From Streptomyces sp. B1I3 (GTDB lineage Bacteria; Actinomycetota; Actinomycetes; Streptomycetales; Streptomycetaceae): a stretch of DNA of 64,000 nucleotides. Below, in pieces: positions 55,985-64,000 of this stretch. The first letter of the stretch is position 1. The number at the start of each line of letters is the position of its first letter. The DNA lies in the NCBI RefSeq assembly GCF_030816615.1, contig NZ_JAUSYD010000001.1, forward strand, positions 620,001-684,000. The letters run 5' to 3'. The position numbers and the translations under genes are program-made. The notes beneath the pieces were generated by a model. The model searched no databases. It saw only the letters and a program-made list of their open reading frames with translations, and was not told the DNA's origin.

Positions 55985-57523
55985 ATGCCGGACTGGACGT
56001 ATCACCCGCTGCGCGGTCCGGCCGCCGCCGCCCTCGGCAAACGTCGCTCGCAGCGAACCGCACTGCGGTTGCTGGCCTCTGTCGGCTCCCGTCCCGCGGG
56101 CGCGCGGCTGATCGCCTGGGTGGTCGGCCACCGCCCCACGCCGAAGCGGCTCGCCGGCGAGATCGCCGGCGTCCCCGTGGCCGTGCGTCTCGGTATATCC
56201 GTTCCGCCCTCGCTCGCCCGCGAAGCGGTACGCGTCATGCCACCGCTCGGGGCCGGTGTCGTCGAGGTGGCGCCGGTCTCGGCGGCCGACGCGGAGACCA
56301 TACGCGAGGCCGCTGCCGGCCGGTCGGTCCCGCTCGTTGTCCGCGCCTGCGATCCGGAGGCCGAGGCCACACTCGAGCCCTATGTCGACGGGTTCACCAG
56401 GAGTGACGACCCGTACGTGGTCCATGTGTCCGCCCCATCGGTCACCGCCCCGGCCGCGGCACTCACGGAGCCGGGCATCGTCGTACTCGCCCGTCCCGGA
56501 GTGCTCGTCGCGGCCGGACCCGGCTGGTTCCAGCGGGTCACCGAGGCAGCCATGCCCACCGAGCCCCCTCCGGTGCTACGGGACGTCGGCCGCGATCCCC
56601 GCCGCTGGCCCGCCTGGTGGTGGGCGCTGCTCGTCGGGCTCGGTATGACGGGCGCCGGACTCGGCGCCGCGGCGATCACGCTCGGGCCGGTGCTGCTCTC
56701 GTACGACCGCGACTACCTCGACATGACGGTGCACGAACTGCATGCCGCCAACCACCACCTCGTGCACTTCATCCAACACGACCGGATCACCATGGCGGGC
56801 ACGATGGTAGCCATCGGCGCCCTCTACACCGGCCTCGCCGTGGGCGGGATCAGACGCTGCTGGCCCTGGGCCCGCGAGATCTATCTGCTCTCGGGGGCGA
56901 TCGGCTTCCCCACCTTGTTCTACTTCCTGGCCACCGGCTTCGTGGAACCTCTGCACACGGCCACCACCATCGCGCTGTTCCCGATGTTCGTGGCCGCGGT
57001 CCGTCGGACTCCGCGCACACCCCGGTGGCGCCCGGTGCCCGAGGGGCCGGAGCCGGAGCGCCGACGGGCTCTCATCGGCCAACTACTGCTGATCACCACG
57101 GGAGCAGGGCTCTTCGTCGGCGGAGTGGTGATTTCGGTGGTCGGTCTGACCGGCGTCTTCGTGCCGACCGACCTGGCCTTCCTGGGCGCCAGTGCGCAGA
57201 CGCTGGAAGTCGTGAACCCCCGGCTCGTGCCGTTCGTCGCCCACGACCGGGCGGGGTTCGGTGGCGCCCTGATGGCCGCTGCGGTGGCCATCACCCTTCT
57301 CAGCGCGTGGGGCTGGCGACGAGGTGAGGCCTGGGTGTTCTGGACCCTTTCCGCGGCGGCAACGGCCGGCTTCCTGCCGCCTGTGCTGATACACGGCGCG
57401 ATCCACTACACCGACCTCTCTCACCTCGCGCCTGTCTACTTCGGCATCGTCACGACCGGCACCGGCCTGCTGCTCGCGCGTCCGTACCTCTGCGCCGGAA
57501 GATCGGCGAGGCCGAAGGGCTGA
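55985..57523 (+). CDS. dihydroorotate-dehydrogenase-like / polytopic membrane fusion protein
   Basis: 512 residues. The first 200 resemble a shortened dihydroorotate-dehydrogenase barrel (MPDWTYHPLRGPAAAALGKR start; VPVAVRLGISVPPSL; PGWFQRVTEA) but lack visible FMN-site and catalytic residues. Six or seven transmembrane helices follow (WWWALLVGLGMTGAGLGAAA; GIVVISVVGL-like segments), with conserved His-rich loops (HELHAANHHLVHFIQHD). Actinobacterial proteins of this plan exist but have no known role. ATG 55985. Confidence 0.7.
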   Translation: MPDWTYHPLRGPAAAALGKRRSQRTALRLLASVGSRPAGARLIAWVVGHRPTPKRLAGEIAGVPVAVRLGISVPPSLAREAVRVMPPLGAGVVEVAPVSAADAETIREAAAGRSVPLVVRACDPEAEATLEPYVDGFTRSDDPYVVHVSAPSVTAPAAALTEPGIVVLARPGVLVAAGPGWFQRVTEAAMPTEPPPVLRDVGRDPRRWPAWWWALLVGLGMTGAGLGAAAITLGPVLLSYDRDYLDMTVHELHAANHHLVHFIQHDRITMAGTMVAIGALYTGLAVGGIRRCWPWAREIYLLSGAIGFPTLFYFLATGFVEPLHTATTIALFPMFVAAVRRTPRTPRWRPVPEGPEPERRRALIGQLLLITTGAGLFVGGVVISVVGLTGVFVPTDLAFLGASAQTLEVVNPRLVPFVAHDRAGFGGALMAAAVAITLLSAWGWRRGEAWVFWTLSAAATAGFLPPVLIHGAIHYTDLSHLAPVYFGIVTTGTGLLLARPYLCAGRSARPKG

Positions 57524-57811
57524 CGAGCCGTCCCGGCAAGCGCTCCACCAGGAGCGCATGGACGCCTCGGAAACCCTGAGCCTGCGATCAGCTGTCGCCG
57601 GGGCCGGACAGGCGACCGTCCCGCCTTCGTCCTCTTCGTCCCCTTCGGCGACAACGGCTCCGACACACCGCCCCCTGCTCGTCTCCGGGTGAGCGGCAGT
57701 CCGGCAGGGTACGTGCTCACGAGCGGACTGTCCGGCCGCCCCACCCGCTGTGGGCATCGCGTCGGGTGGCATGGGCTCCGTACTCTTGCACGGCCGACAC
57801 CACTCGGCCTC

Positions 57812-58906
57812 TCATCGAGCAGTCCGCTCGGGGATCGTCGGAAGCACCGCGTCTGCGATGTCGAGGAGAACGCCGTCGTCCGGGAGGGCTCCGGACGAAC
57901 TCCATACGGTGATGTCGTAGTAGCCGCCCCGGTCCTTACGGTCGAAGGCCACGGACAGCGTCCTGGCGAGGGGACCCTGCTCGACCGGTCCGCTGGATCC
58001 TTCACTCCCCAGGTCGAGCTCGAGCCGCATGGTGTGTTCCGAGGAGAAGAACGCGGGCCGGCCGAGGACCGTCAGCGTCTTGAGGTTTTCGCCCCCGCTC
58101 TTCATCAGCTGCACGTACTGGGCAGTCGACAGCTCGTTGTAAGTGGCCGAAAAGTTCACGGTGTAGGTGTCGAACGTGACCTCGGCCTCAGGCTGTGCGA
58201 CGTTCCCGTCGGTCAGGGGCGCAGTGTTGCTGGTGCCGGAAACGGTGGTCGCGGCTTCTTCAGGCGTTCCGAGGAGCTGGGCCAGGTCGGGCCGGTTGAG
58301 TGCCTCGCACAGCTCGTCACCCGTGACAGCCTGAGGCGTCTTGGTGTAAGCCTTCGGCAGCTTCTCGTGTTCCCCGCCCGGACACGAGACGGGCTGCGGT
58401 GTGCTGTCGTCGGATGGCAGCACGCGTGGGCCGAACCACAACGCGGCTGCGAGCGCCCCGAACACGGCTACGGCCGCGACGGCCTGACCCCATGCGTTGG
58501 GCTCCTTCACGGGAGTGTCAGGGCCGGGGCGCGGCCCGGCTCCCGCGGGGGCCGGGGCTTGGACCAGGGCTTGGACCGGGCCTTGGACCTGAGCTCGGGC
58601 CGCGGCCGGCATATAGGCCGGAATGTGGGCCGGGGCCGGGGCGTGGGCCGGGGTCACAGTATCGACCACCGCCCCGTCCGGGGAGGCGGCCGGACTCTGC
58701 CTCCTCCGGCGTGCGCGCAGCGCACGGACCACCGTGTGGACGCGGATCGCGGTGAACACGAGGAACACCACGCCGAGGCAGGCCGCCGTCCCGTTGTGCT
58801 CGCTGATGGCGAGATACGTGATGCGTACGCCGAGGACGGACCCGACCAGGATGAGTAGGGGCTCACGGACCCAGAAGGGCAGGAGACGAAGGAGGAAACC
58901 GAGCAC
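57812..58906 (-). CDS. membrane protein of unknown function, Pro/Ala linker
   Basis: 364 residues. Two N-terminal helices (FWVREPLLILVGSVLGVRIT; CLGVVFLVFTAIRVHTVVRA), a Pro/Ala-rich cytoplasmic-type linker, a third helix near residue 145 (AVAAVAVFGALAAALWFG), and an extracellular domain with ELCEALNRPDLAQLLGTP and YYDITVWSSSG. It resembles Streptomyces DUF6215-type proteins, tentatively. Function unknown; alone on its strand. Confidence 0.65.
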   Translation of the reverse strand: MLGFLLRLLPFWVREPLLILVGSVLGVRITYLAISEHNGTAACLGVVFLVFTAIRVHTVVRALRARRRRQSPAASPDGAVVDTVTPAHAPAPAHIPAYMPAAARAQVQGPVQALVQAPAPAGAGPRPGPDTPVKEPNAWGQAVAAVAVFGALAAALWFGPRVLPSDDSTPQPVSCPGGEHEKLPKAYTKTPQAVTGDELCEALNRPDLAQLLGTPEEAATTVSGTSNTAPLTDGNVAQPEAEVTFDTYTVNFSATYNELSTAQYVQLMKSGGENLKTLTVLGRPAFFSSEHTMRLELDLGSEGSSGPVEQGPLARTLSVAFDRKDRGGYYDITVWSSSGALPDDGVLLDIADAVLPTIPERTAR

Positions 58907-59164
58907 CCGGTGATCTCACCAGAGCAAGACCGCAACCGCCGTGACGGAAGCCACAGTTCCGGAAGACTCGGCAGACGCTTGTCCTGCCCCCCCCCCAGGA
59001 CCATGCAGCGCAAGACCACACGGTTCGTCGGTCAGCCCGAACTCGTCGCCCCCGCAGAACAGGTCGTCAGCGGCAATCCACTATCGAATGGGCCGCCCCC
59101 AATCGAGCACGCGCGGGGGCCGGGCTCCCCCGAGGGAGTGCGGTCGGCCGACGAAATCTGAGGC

Positions 59165-59410
59165 CACGGCGACACGAGCGTGCTGCCGGTCGAGAACACG
59201 GGCCATTCGCTCCCACCGGAACTGGTGCCGACCCTCACCGAACCCTTCCGGCGCGGAACGGAACGCGTACGCACAGACGAGCACGCCGGCGTGGGCCTCG
59301 GCCTGGCCATCGTGCACAGCATCGTCGGCGCCCACGACTGGACCCTCGAGCTCGCCCCCCGCACCGCCGGGGGTCTCCTCGTCACGGTCGGGCTCGCCGG
59401 CACGCTGTAG
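59165..59410 (+). pseudogene. sensor histidine kinase, C-terminal ATPase fragment
   Basis: VENTGHSLPPELVPTLTEPF, RRGTERVR and GVGLGLAIVHSIVGAHDWTL are the G1/F/G2 boxes of a HATPase domain. The N-box, dimerisation domain and start are missing; upstream is unrelated. A 3' remnant of a two-component sensor. Confidence 0.7.
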
Positions 59411-59690
59411 GCGTCATTCCCGTGTGGCGGGGCCGGTCAGCCGCGGGTCGTCCCGTTCTCACCCGCCGCCTTGCACCCAGGGCCCTGAATGTCGCTGCAC
59501 CTGAAACCGCTCCGGCTCTCGGCGGACAACTGCAAGGCTGCGCTGAGCCGGCGGTCGGCCGTAGGAGCTGTCGGCACCCTGACGGCCATCCACCACGGCC
59601 GGAACGTGAGGGGCGCGGGAAACAAGGGTGTGCTTGTGGCCGGCCCTCGGTATCCTGCCTCGTCCTGACGGGCCAGAGAGGTACCCCACC

Positions 59691-60233
59691 ATGAGCAGCA
59701 CCACGTCGTCCTTTCCCGAGCGGATCGAACTGTCGGGCGAGGGCCTCGTCCTCCGCGACTGGACGGAGGCGGATTTGACCGCGATGCCGGAACTCTTCGA
59801 CCACCCCGACATCGCTTACTGGACACCGATCGTCTCCCCCTTCGACGAAGCGGCCGCCCGCGCACGACTGCGCCGGGACCGGCAACTGCGGGCGGAGGGC
59901 GCTGCCATCTTGCTCGCCATCACCGTCGACGGCGCAGCACCGCTCGGCGAGGTGATGTTGCGCCGAGCCCCCGAAGGCACGGAGCTCGGTTACGCAGTCG
60001 GCCCGGCGCACCGCGGCCAGGGGCTGGCGGCACGGGCGGTGCGGGTGATGGCCGCTTACGCCTTCGAGCAGTTGGGGGCGGGGCAGGTGATTCTGGAGCT
60101 CGAGGCCGAGAACGCCGCCAGCGTTGCCGTCGCCACCAGGGTGGGCTTCGTGCCGCTGGACGTGCCGCTGATCACGGGTGAGGAGAAGGGAAGGCCCTAC
60201 GCCCTGCAGACGTGGGGCCTGGACCGCCCCTGA
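59691..60233 (+). CDS. GNAT-family N-acetyltransferase (RimJ-like)
   Basis: 180 residues: LVLRDWTEADLTAMPELFDH opens the fold, TELGYAVGPAHRGQGLAARA has the acetyl-CoA loop (R-G-Q-G-L-A), and LELEAENAASVAVATRVGFV closes it. Substrate may be an N-terminus or small amine. ATG 59691 with GAGAGG upstream; the frame is open to 59628. Confidence 0.92.
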   Translation: MSSTTSSFPERIELSGEGLVLRDWTEADLTAMPELFDHPDIAYWTPIVSPFDEAAARARLRRDRQLRAEGAAILLAITVDGAAPLGEVMLRRAPEGTELGYAVGPAHRGQGLAARAVRVMAAYAFEQLGAGQVILELEAENAASVAVATRVGFVPLDVPLITGEEKGRPYALQTWGLDRP

Positions 60234-60297
60234 CCCCTGGGGCGCGTATCGAGTCGTGATCAATCGGTGGGTTTCGCCCTCGTAGATCTTCGTTCCG

Positions 60298-60945
60298 GTG
60301 GATCGCCTGGCGTGGGCGGTGCCTGGGACGCTCGCACCGGCCGGAATACGCACTCGCGGCAGCCGGTTGCAGCGCAACGTGCACCATCCTCAGGAGCCGC
60401 CCAGCGGCATACACCCATTGCTTGCCGGGCGCTTCAGCCCCTACCGGTTCGATCCGTCTGCGGTGGTCGACGACCACGCCCTCGGGCTGCTGCTGGAAGC
60501 CGCGCGGTGGGCACCGTCGGCGGGGAACTCCCAGCCGTGGGGCTTCTCCATCGGCCGGCCCGGTGAGCCGGAGCACGACCGGATGCTCCCTCACCTTGCG
60601 CCGAGCTCGGCCCGCTGGGCGACGGACGCGAGCCTGCTCGTCGTCACGGTGACGCGCCGGTACGTCGATGACACGCAGCTGCTCTACTCCGAGTTCGCGG
60701 ACCACGACCTCGGCCAGGCCATCGCCCACATGACTGTTCAGGCCCAGGCCATGGGACTGGCCACGCACCAATTCCGGGCCTTCGACCTTGAAGGGCTCAC
60801 CAACGAGCTGGACCCGAACCCAGGCTGGGTGATCGTCTCCATGGTCGCGGTGGGCACGGCGTCCGGCGGACCTCCGGAGGGCCGTGGCCGACGCAGCGTC
60901 GAGCACTTGCGCTCCGCTCCCTGGTCACCGGCAACCGAGTCGTGA
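60298..60945 (+). CDS. nitroreductase-family protein
   Basis: 215 residues at most. RFSPYRFDPSAVVDDHALGL, LLLEAARWAPSAGNSQPWGF and GQAIAHMTVQAQAMGLATHQ are the FMN-binding blocks of NfsB-like proteins; the Arg-rich N-terminus is low-quality, so the real start may be later (LLAGRFSPYR region) at an alternative codon. Starts 64 bases after GNAT stop; likely co-transcribed. Confidence 0.83.
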   Translation: MDRLAWAVPGTLAPAGIRTRGSRLQRNVHHPQEPPSGIHPLLAGRFSPYRFDPSAVVDDHALGLLLEAARWAPSAGNSQPWGFSIGRPGEPEHDRMLPHLAPSSARWATDASLLVVTVTRRYVDDTQLLYSEFADHDLGQAIAHMTVQAQAMGLATHQFRAFDLEGLTNELDPNPGWVIVSMVAVGTASGGPPEGRGRRSVEHLRSAPWSPATES

Positions 60946-60949
60946 TCAT

Positions 60950-61235
60950 TGACCGGCCCGGGTGAGGTCCCTGATCCAGATCATCGAGGCGCGCAGGTGG
61001 AGGCCGGCGAGCTAGCTGTCCGGGGTGGCCCTCCGGCAGGGCCTCGAAGACGCCGGCATCAGAAGCGGTTGTGGACGGTCGACCAGGCGCCGAACTCCTG
61101 CGGCACCTCCCGCCACTGCCCGTCGGTTCTGAACCGCCGGATGACACCCTCGAACTACTGTCCCAGCCGCTCGGGGTAAGGGCCGTACTCACCGATCGGA
61201 AGGTACGGCTTGATGAAGTAGCCACACGCGCTCAA
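60950..61235 (-). pseudogene. IS5-family transposase remnant, N-terminal part
   Basis: The minus frame reads GYFIKPYLPIGEYGPYPERL, a stop codon, then FEGVIRRFRTDGQWREVPQE and FGAWSTVHNRF, a stop, and in another frame DAGVFEALPEGHP. This is the start of a different IS5-group transposase from the 26-28 kb copies, broken by two stops and a frameshift. Ends not found. Confidence 0.72.
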
Positions 61236-61369
61236 CTCCCCTCGCCTCCCTGTGGTTCCGGGGCAGCGGCAGGGCCGGTGATGCGGCTGGAGCAGGTGGA
61301 CGATTGCCTCCGGGGAGTGGTGAGCGGATGCTGGTCCTGACGTGCACGCACGAATGAGGAGCTTGGCCA

Positions 61370-61879
61370 ATGACCAGCGACCATCGCATAGGACCGCCGA
61401 ACAGTGGAAGCGAACGTGACATGCTGCGGTCCTTCCTCGACTACCACCGCGCGACCCTCGCCATGAAGTGCCAAGGACTTACCGACGAGGAGCTGAGACA
61501 GCAGTCGATGCCGCCGTCGACACTGTCGCTGCTCGGTCTGGTACGGCACATGGCGGAGGTGGAGCGTGCTTGGTTCCGTCGGGTCTTCACGGACAACGAC
61601 GCGCCCATGGTCTGGTCCGACGAGATCGACTTTCAGGCAGCGTACGACGCGAGCGCGTCCACCCGAGGCGAGGCGTTCGCAGCCTGGGAGGCCGAGGTGC
61701 ACGAGTCGCGCCGTATCGAGCAGGAGGCCGGGTCGTTGGACCGGACCGGATATCAGCCGCGATGGAAGGAGGAGGTGTCCCTGCGGATGGTGATGTTGCA
61801 CGTGCTCCTGGAGTACGGCAGACACAACGGGCATGCGGACCTTCTGCGCGAAGGTGTCGACGGAACCGTTGGCGCCTGA
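61370..61879 (+). CDS. DinB-family protein
   Basis: 169 residues. MLRSFLDYHRATLAMKCQGL, LGLVRHMAEVERAWFRRVFT and MVMLHVLLEYGRHNGHADLL carry the three metal His positions of DinB/YfiT-like four-helix bundles, here His in HMAE, LHV and RHNGH. These may act as thiol transferases (mycothiol in actinobacteria). ATG 61370 has GAGGAG upstream. Confidence 0.92.
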   Translation: MTSDHRIGPPNSGSERDMLRSFLDYHRATLAMKCQGLTDEELRQQSMPPSTLSLLGLVRHMAEVERAWFRRVFTDNDAPMVWSDEIDFQAAYDASASTRGEAFAAWEAEVHESRRIEQEAGSLDRTGYQPRWKEEVSLRMVMLHVLLEYGRHNGHADLLREGVDGTVGA

Positions 61880-61952
61880 GTCCGCAGGTGCCACCGACAG
61901 CAGGCCACCACACCTGACCTGTGCAGGGTGCCGCCACCGTGCGGCCGGGGCT

Positions 61953-62702
61953 TCAGCTGTTGGTCAGGCTGCGTCCGAGGAGGGACAGCAGGCGGTCCCA
62001 ATGGCGCTGCAGCGCGGAAGAATCGAAGGCGTCGGTGTCGGCCATGGTGAAGCCGTGGACGGTGCCGGGGTATGTCTCGGCGGTGTGACCGAGTCCTGCG
62101 GCGTCCAGAGCCCGGCTGAGCTCGCTGATGGCTGCGGACGGAAGGTCGTCGGAGAGGCCGAGGTGCACTTGGGCGGTGAGCTCGGGGACGAGGCGATGCG
62201 GGCTGTCGGGCGTGTCGGTCACCACGAAGCCGGGGTGGAATCCGGCGACGGCTGCCACCTGGTCGGGGTGGGCCGCTGCGGTGCGCAGCGCCAAGGCGGC
62301 GCCGATGCAGTAGCCGATCACTGCGACCGGTCCGGCGCCGACCTCGGGCCGGGTGGCGAGGAACGCGAGATAGGCGTCGGCGTCGCGCCGGACCCGGTGT
62401 TCGGTGATGTGCGCCTTGAGCAGGGGCATCAGCTGGGCGATGACTGCGGGCCGGATCTCCTCTCCGATGTGCTCGGGAAGCGGGATCACGGGTGCCGGGC
62501 CGTGCCGGTAGTAGAGGTTGGGGACGAGCACGTAGTAGCCGTGGTCGGCTAGTTCACCGGCCATTTCCTTCAGTACGGGCCGCACGCCGAAAGCGTCCGG
62601 GTAGAGCAGCACCCCTGGGTGCCGCTCACCGCCGTCGGGGAACGCGGCGAAAGCGTCGGCCGGGCCGTCCGGGGTGGGGATCTGCAGTGTCTTGGTGGGC
62701 AA
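61953..62702 (-). CDS. dienelactone hydrolase family protein
   Basis: 249 residues. AVIGYCIGAALALRTA has the nucleophile Cys (G-x-C-x-G), the type used by dienelactone hydrolases; ETYPGTVHGFTMAD holds the His; DDLPSAAISELSRAL the Asp region. TTG 62702 was chosen because AGGAAGG lies 6 bases upstream; an in-frame GTG at 62729 puts that site inside the gene. Divergent from the MarR regulator. Confidence 0.9.
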   Translation of the reverse strand: MPTKTLQIPTPDGPADAFAAFPDGGERHPGVLLYPDAFGVRPVLKEMAGELADHGYYVLVPNLYYRHGPAPVIPLPEHIGEEIRPAVIAQLMPLLKAHITEHRVRRDADAYLAFLATRPEVGAGPVAVIGYCIGAALALRTAAAHPDQVAAVAGFHPGFVVTDTPDSPHRLVPELTAQVHLGLSDDLPSAAISELSRALDAAGLGHTAETYPGTVHGFTMADTDAFDSSALQRHWDRLLSLLGRSLTNS

Positions 62703-62732
62703 GAGCTTCCTTCCTCGGCGCTCACACAACTA

Positions 62733-62770
62733 GCGTTAGCCGCACTAACGTTCACGGTGCGAGTGAACGT
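62733..62770. promoter_or_regulatory. MarR operator between dienelactone hydrolase and marR
   Basis: Two dyads: CGTTAG-N5-CTAACG (62734-62750) and ACGTTCAC-N7-GTGAACGT (62748-62770). Together they form an overlapping double palindrome, a usual MarR arrangement. Confidence 0.7.
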
Positions 62771-62810
62771 ACATCGTTAGTCCCACTGTCGCAACGGTAG
62801 GCTTGGCGCC

Positions 62811-63293
62811 GTGACCAGAGCCGAAGCCACGGACATGCCCGACGAGACCGCGCTGAGGACGCCGGACAGGCTCAGGCGGCGGGCGAGCAGGCTGCTGTCG
62901 CAGCTGACCTTGCGGTCGGACCGGCTGGTCACCGAGGGCCTGGCCGGGGCCGACGCCCGCAAGTGGCACTACGCGGTGCTCGCCTCGCTGCAGGAGTACG
63001 GGCCGTGCAGCCAGGCCGACCTGAGCAGACGCTCCGGCATCTACCGCAGCGACATGGTCGGTGTGCTCAACGAACTGGTCGAGCGTGACCTCGTCGAAAG
63101 GGCACCGGATCCCGGCGACCGGCGCCGTAACGTCATCACGCTCTCCGCCCGAGGCCGCCGCCATCTGCGCCTCCTCGACGAGGTTCTGGACGACCTCCAT
63201 GACCAGCTGCTCGCGCCGCTCCGTCCGGCCGAACGCGACCAGTTCGTGCAGTTGCTCACCCGCCTGTTGGACCACCACACCCAGGCCCCCTGA
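62811..63293 (+). CDS. MarR-family transcriptional regulator
   Basis: 160 residues: HYAVLASLQEYGPCSQADLS and RRSGIYRSDMVGVLNELVER form the HTH, and DLVERAPDPGDRRRNVITLS the wing with the D-x-R-D motif (GDRRR). GTG 62811. Probably represses itself and the divergent dienelactone hydrolase. Confidence 0.93.
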   Translation: MTRAEATDMPDETALRTPDRLRRRASRLLSQLTLRSDRLVTEGLAGADARKWHYAVLASLQEYGPCSQADLSRRSGIYRSDMVGVLNELVERDLVERAPDPGDRRRNVITLSARGRRHLRLLDEVLDDLHDQLLAPLRPAERDQFVQLLTRLLDHHTQAP

Positions 63294-63648
63294 GGAGGAG
63301 TCCTCGGGATGAGGATACGGGGTGGTGGCACGGGCGATCGTGCGGAGGCGCAGACAGCCCTCGGCGCCGCTCTCGCATACTGCTGACGTAGGCCGGTCAC
63401 CCACCCTTACGCACCCCGTTGCGTTCTTGTCCGAAAACGGTGCACGCCGCGGCGGGGCTGTTCGCCGACCGCCGCAGGTCGGCCTCGACGAGAGCGCCGC
63501 CTGACGCGAACAGGGGGCCCGCCGCCTGGGCAAGGAGCCGGCCGTGACCGACCCCTGGCCGACCTGCTTGCTCACGTACCGTGGGAGGGCGGCCGCAGGG
63601 TTGCGGTCGGCGCTACGCGTGTGGCACACCCGATGGGACGGTTCCGGC
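63294..63648. other. intergenic region, no supported gene
   Basis: 355 bases; nothing seen. Confidence 0.4.
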
Positions 63649-64000
63649 TCACAGAGCTGCGATGTCGAGCACGAGTTTGCCCGTGGTCGTGCCCGACTCG
63701 ATGCGTCGGTGCGCCTCTACCACGCGTGCCAGTGGCAGGACCTCGGTCCGTACCCGCAGATCACCTGTCGCCGCGGCCGCCACCGCGCGGCGCAGCGCCT
63801 GCCCCGTCTCCGCGGGTTGAGCGGCGGAGAATGCGGCCAGGTTGAAGCCGGAGACGGTCTTGTTGGTGAACCACAGTTCATTGGCCGGGATTCCGACGTC
63901 TTCGGCGCCGGAGGCGTTACCCATCACCACCAGGCGTCCCATCGGGGCCAGCCGGTCCAGGCCGGCGCGACGTGCGGGGCCGCCGACCATGTCGACCACG
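63649..64000 (-). CDS. zinc-type alcohol dehydrogenase/quinone oxidoreductase, C-terminal part (cut by window end)
   Basis: VDMVGGPARRAGLDRLAPMG, RLVVMGNASGAEDVGI and VLPLARVVEAHRRIESGTTT, GKLVLDI are the last 115 residues of an MDR-superfamily reductase: the NADP-binding fold end and the RRxEsGxxxGKLVL signature of quinone oxidoreductases. The start lies outside the window. Confidence 0.88.
   Translation of the reverse strand, partial: VVDMVGGPARRAGLDRLAPMGRLVVMGNASGAEDVGIPANELWFTNKTVSGFNLAAFSAAQPAETGQALRRAVAAAATGDLRVRTEVLPLARVVEAHRRIESGTTTGKLVLDIAAL

Noticed and set aside
58987..58996. Run of 10 C as a phase-variation tract
   Set aside because: It lies outside any supported gene, near a kinase remnant; no coding frame depends on it.

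Overview
The window has the composition and gene style of a Streptomyces chromosome: very high GC, third-position GC bias, GTG/TTG starts, 4-base stop/start overlaps, and typical Streptomyces families (DUF5133, RsbW-like anti-sigma kinases, APC permeases, FN3-CBM3 cellulases with a CebR box). The many broken genes, IS remnants, a MITE and orphan regulators suggest an accessory chromosomal-arm region; that placement is inference.

Layout. 0.2-4.3 kb: acyl-CoA oxidase, PfkB sugar kinase, zinc-free L31 and a RibD/DHFR-like reductase, all on the minus strand. 4.5-7.1 kb: an MFS exporter downstream of a deletion scar that fuses an alpha/beta-hydrolase start to the tail of an ABC-2 permease, with a divergent MerR regulator. 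7.1-9.1 kb: an XRE-cupin regulator divergent from a YbaK-like protein and an SDR, sharing a perfect 32-bp palindrome. 9.8-11.7 kb: a flavohemoglobin overlapping a PNPOx-fold protein. 12.2-16.2 kb: an APC permease and an arsenic locus (arsR-acr3-arsC with divergent arsI). 16.6-24 kb: an SDR-MerR pair, an RsbW-like kinase, gene debris, a large PLP basic-amino-acid decarboxylase and an alpha/beta hydrolase. 24-30 kb: a decay zone with an IS701-like relic and a composite IS5-type insertion. The insertion carries a crotonase and an HxlR regulator and splits a gamma-butyrolactone-receptor-like gene. Remnants of a HAD phosphatase and a second receptor follow.

30-38 kb: a metallo-hydrolase/CGNR divergent pair, a secreted repeat protein, two SMI1/KNR4 proteins, a 180-bp MITE and a YidD homologue. 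38.2-45.4 kb: a cellulolytic locus, GH10 xylanase, GH48 cellulase and GH6 cellobiohydrolase. Each enzyme ends in a CBM3, and the set begins with a perfect CebR operator; together they would act as an endo/exo set on plant cell wall.

45.7-64 kb: short mixed operons. They include PNPOx, RBBP9-like hydrolase, LbH acetyltransferase, MFS, MOSC, a Doc-like toxin with its antitoxin, PRC-barrel and DUF5133 proteins, a lamin-tail secreted protein, a DHODH-like/membrane fusion, GNAT, nitroreductase, an IS5 relic, DinB, dienelactone hydrolase with a divergent MarR, and a quinone-oxidoreductase fragment cut by the window end. No rRNA, tRNA or CRISPR array was recognised.
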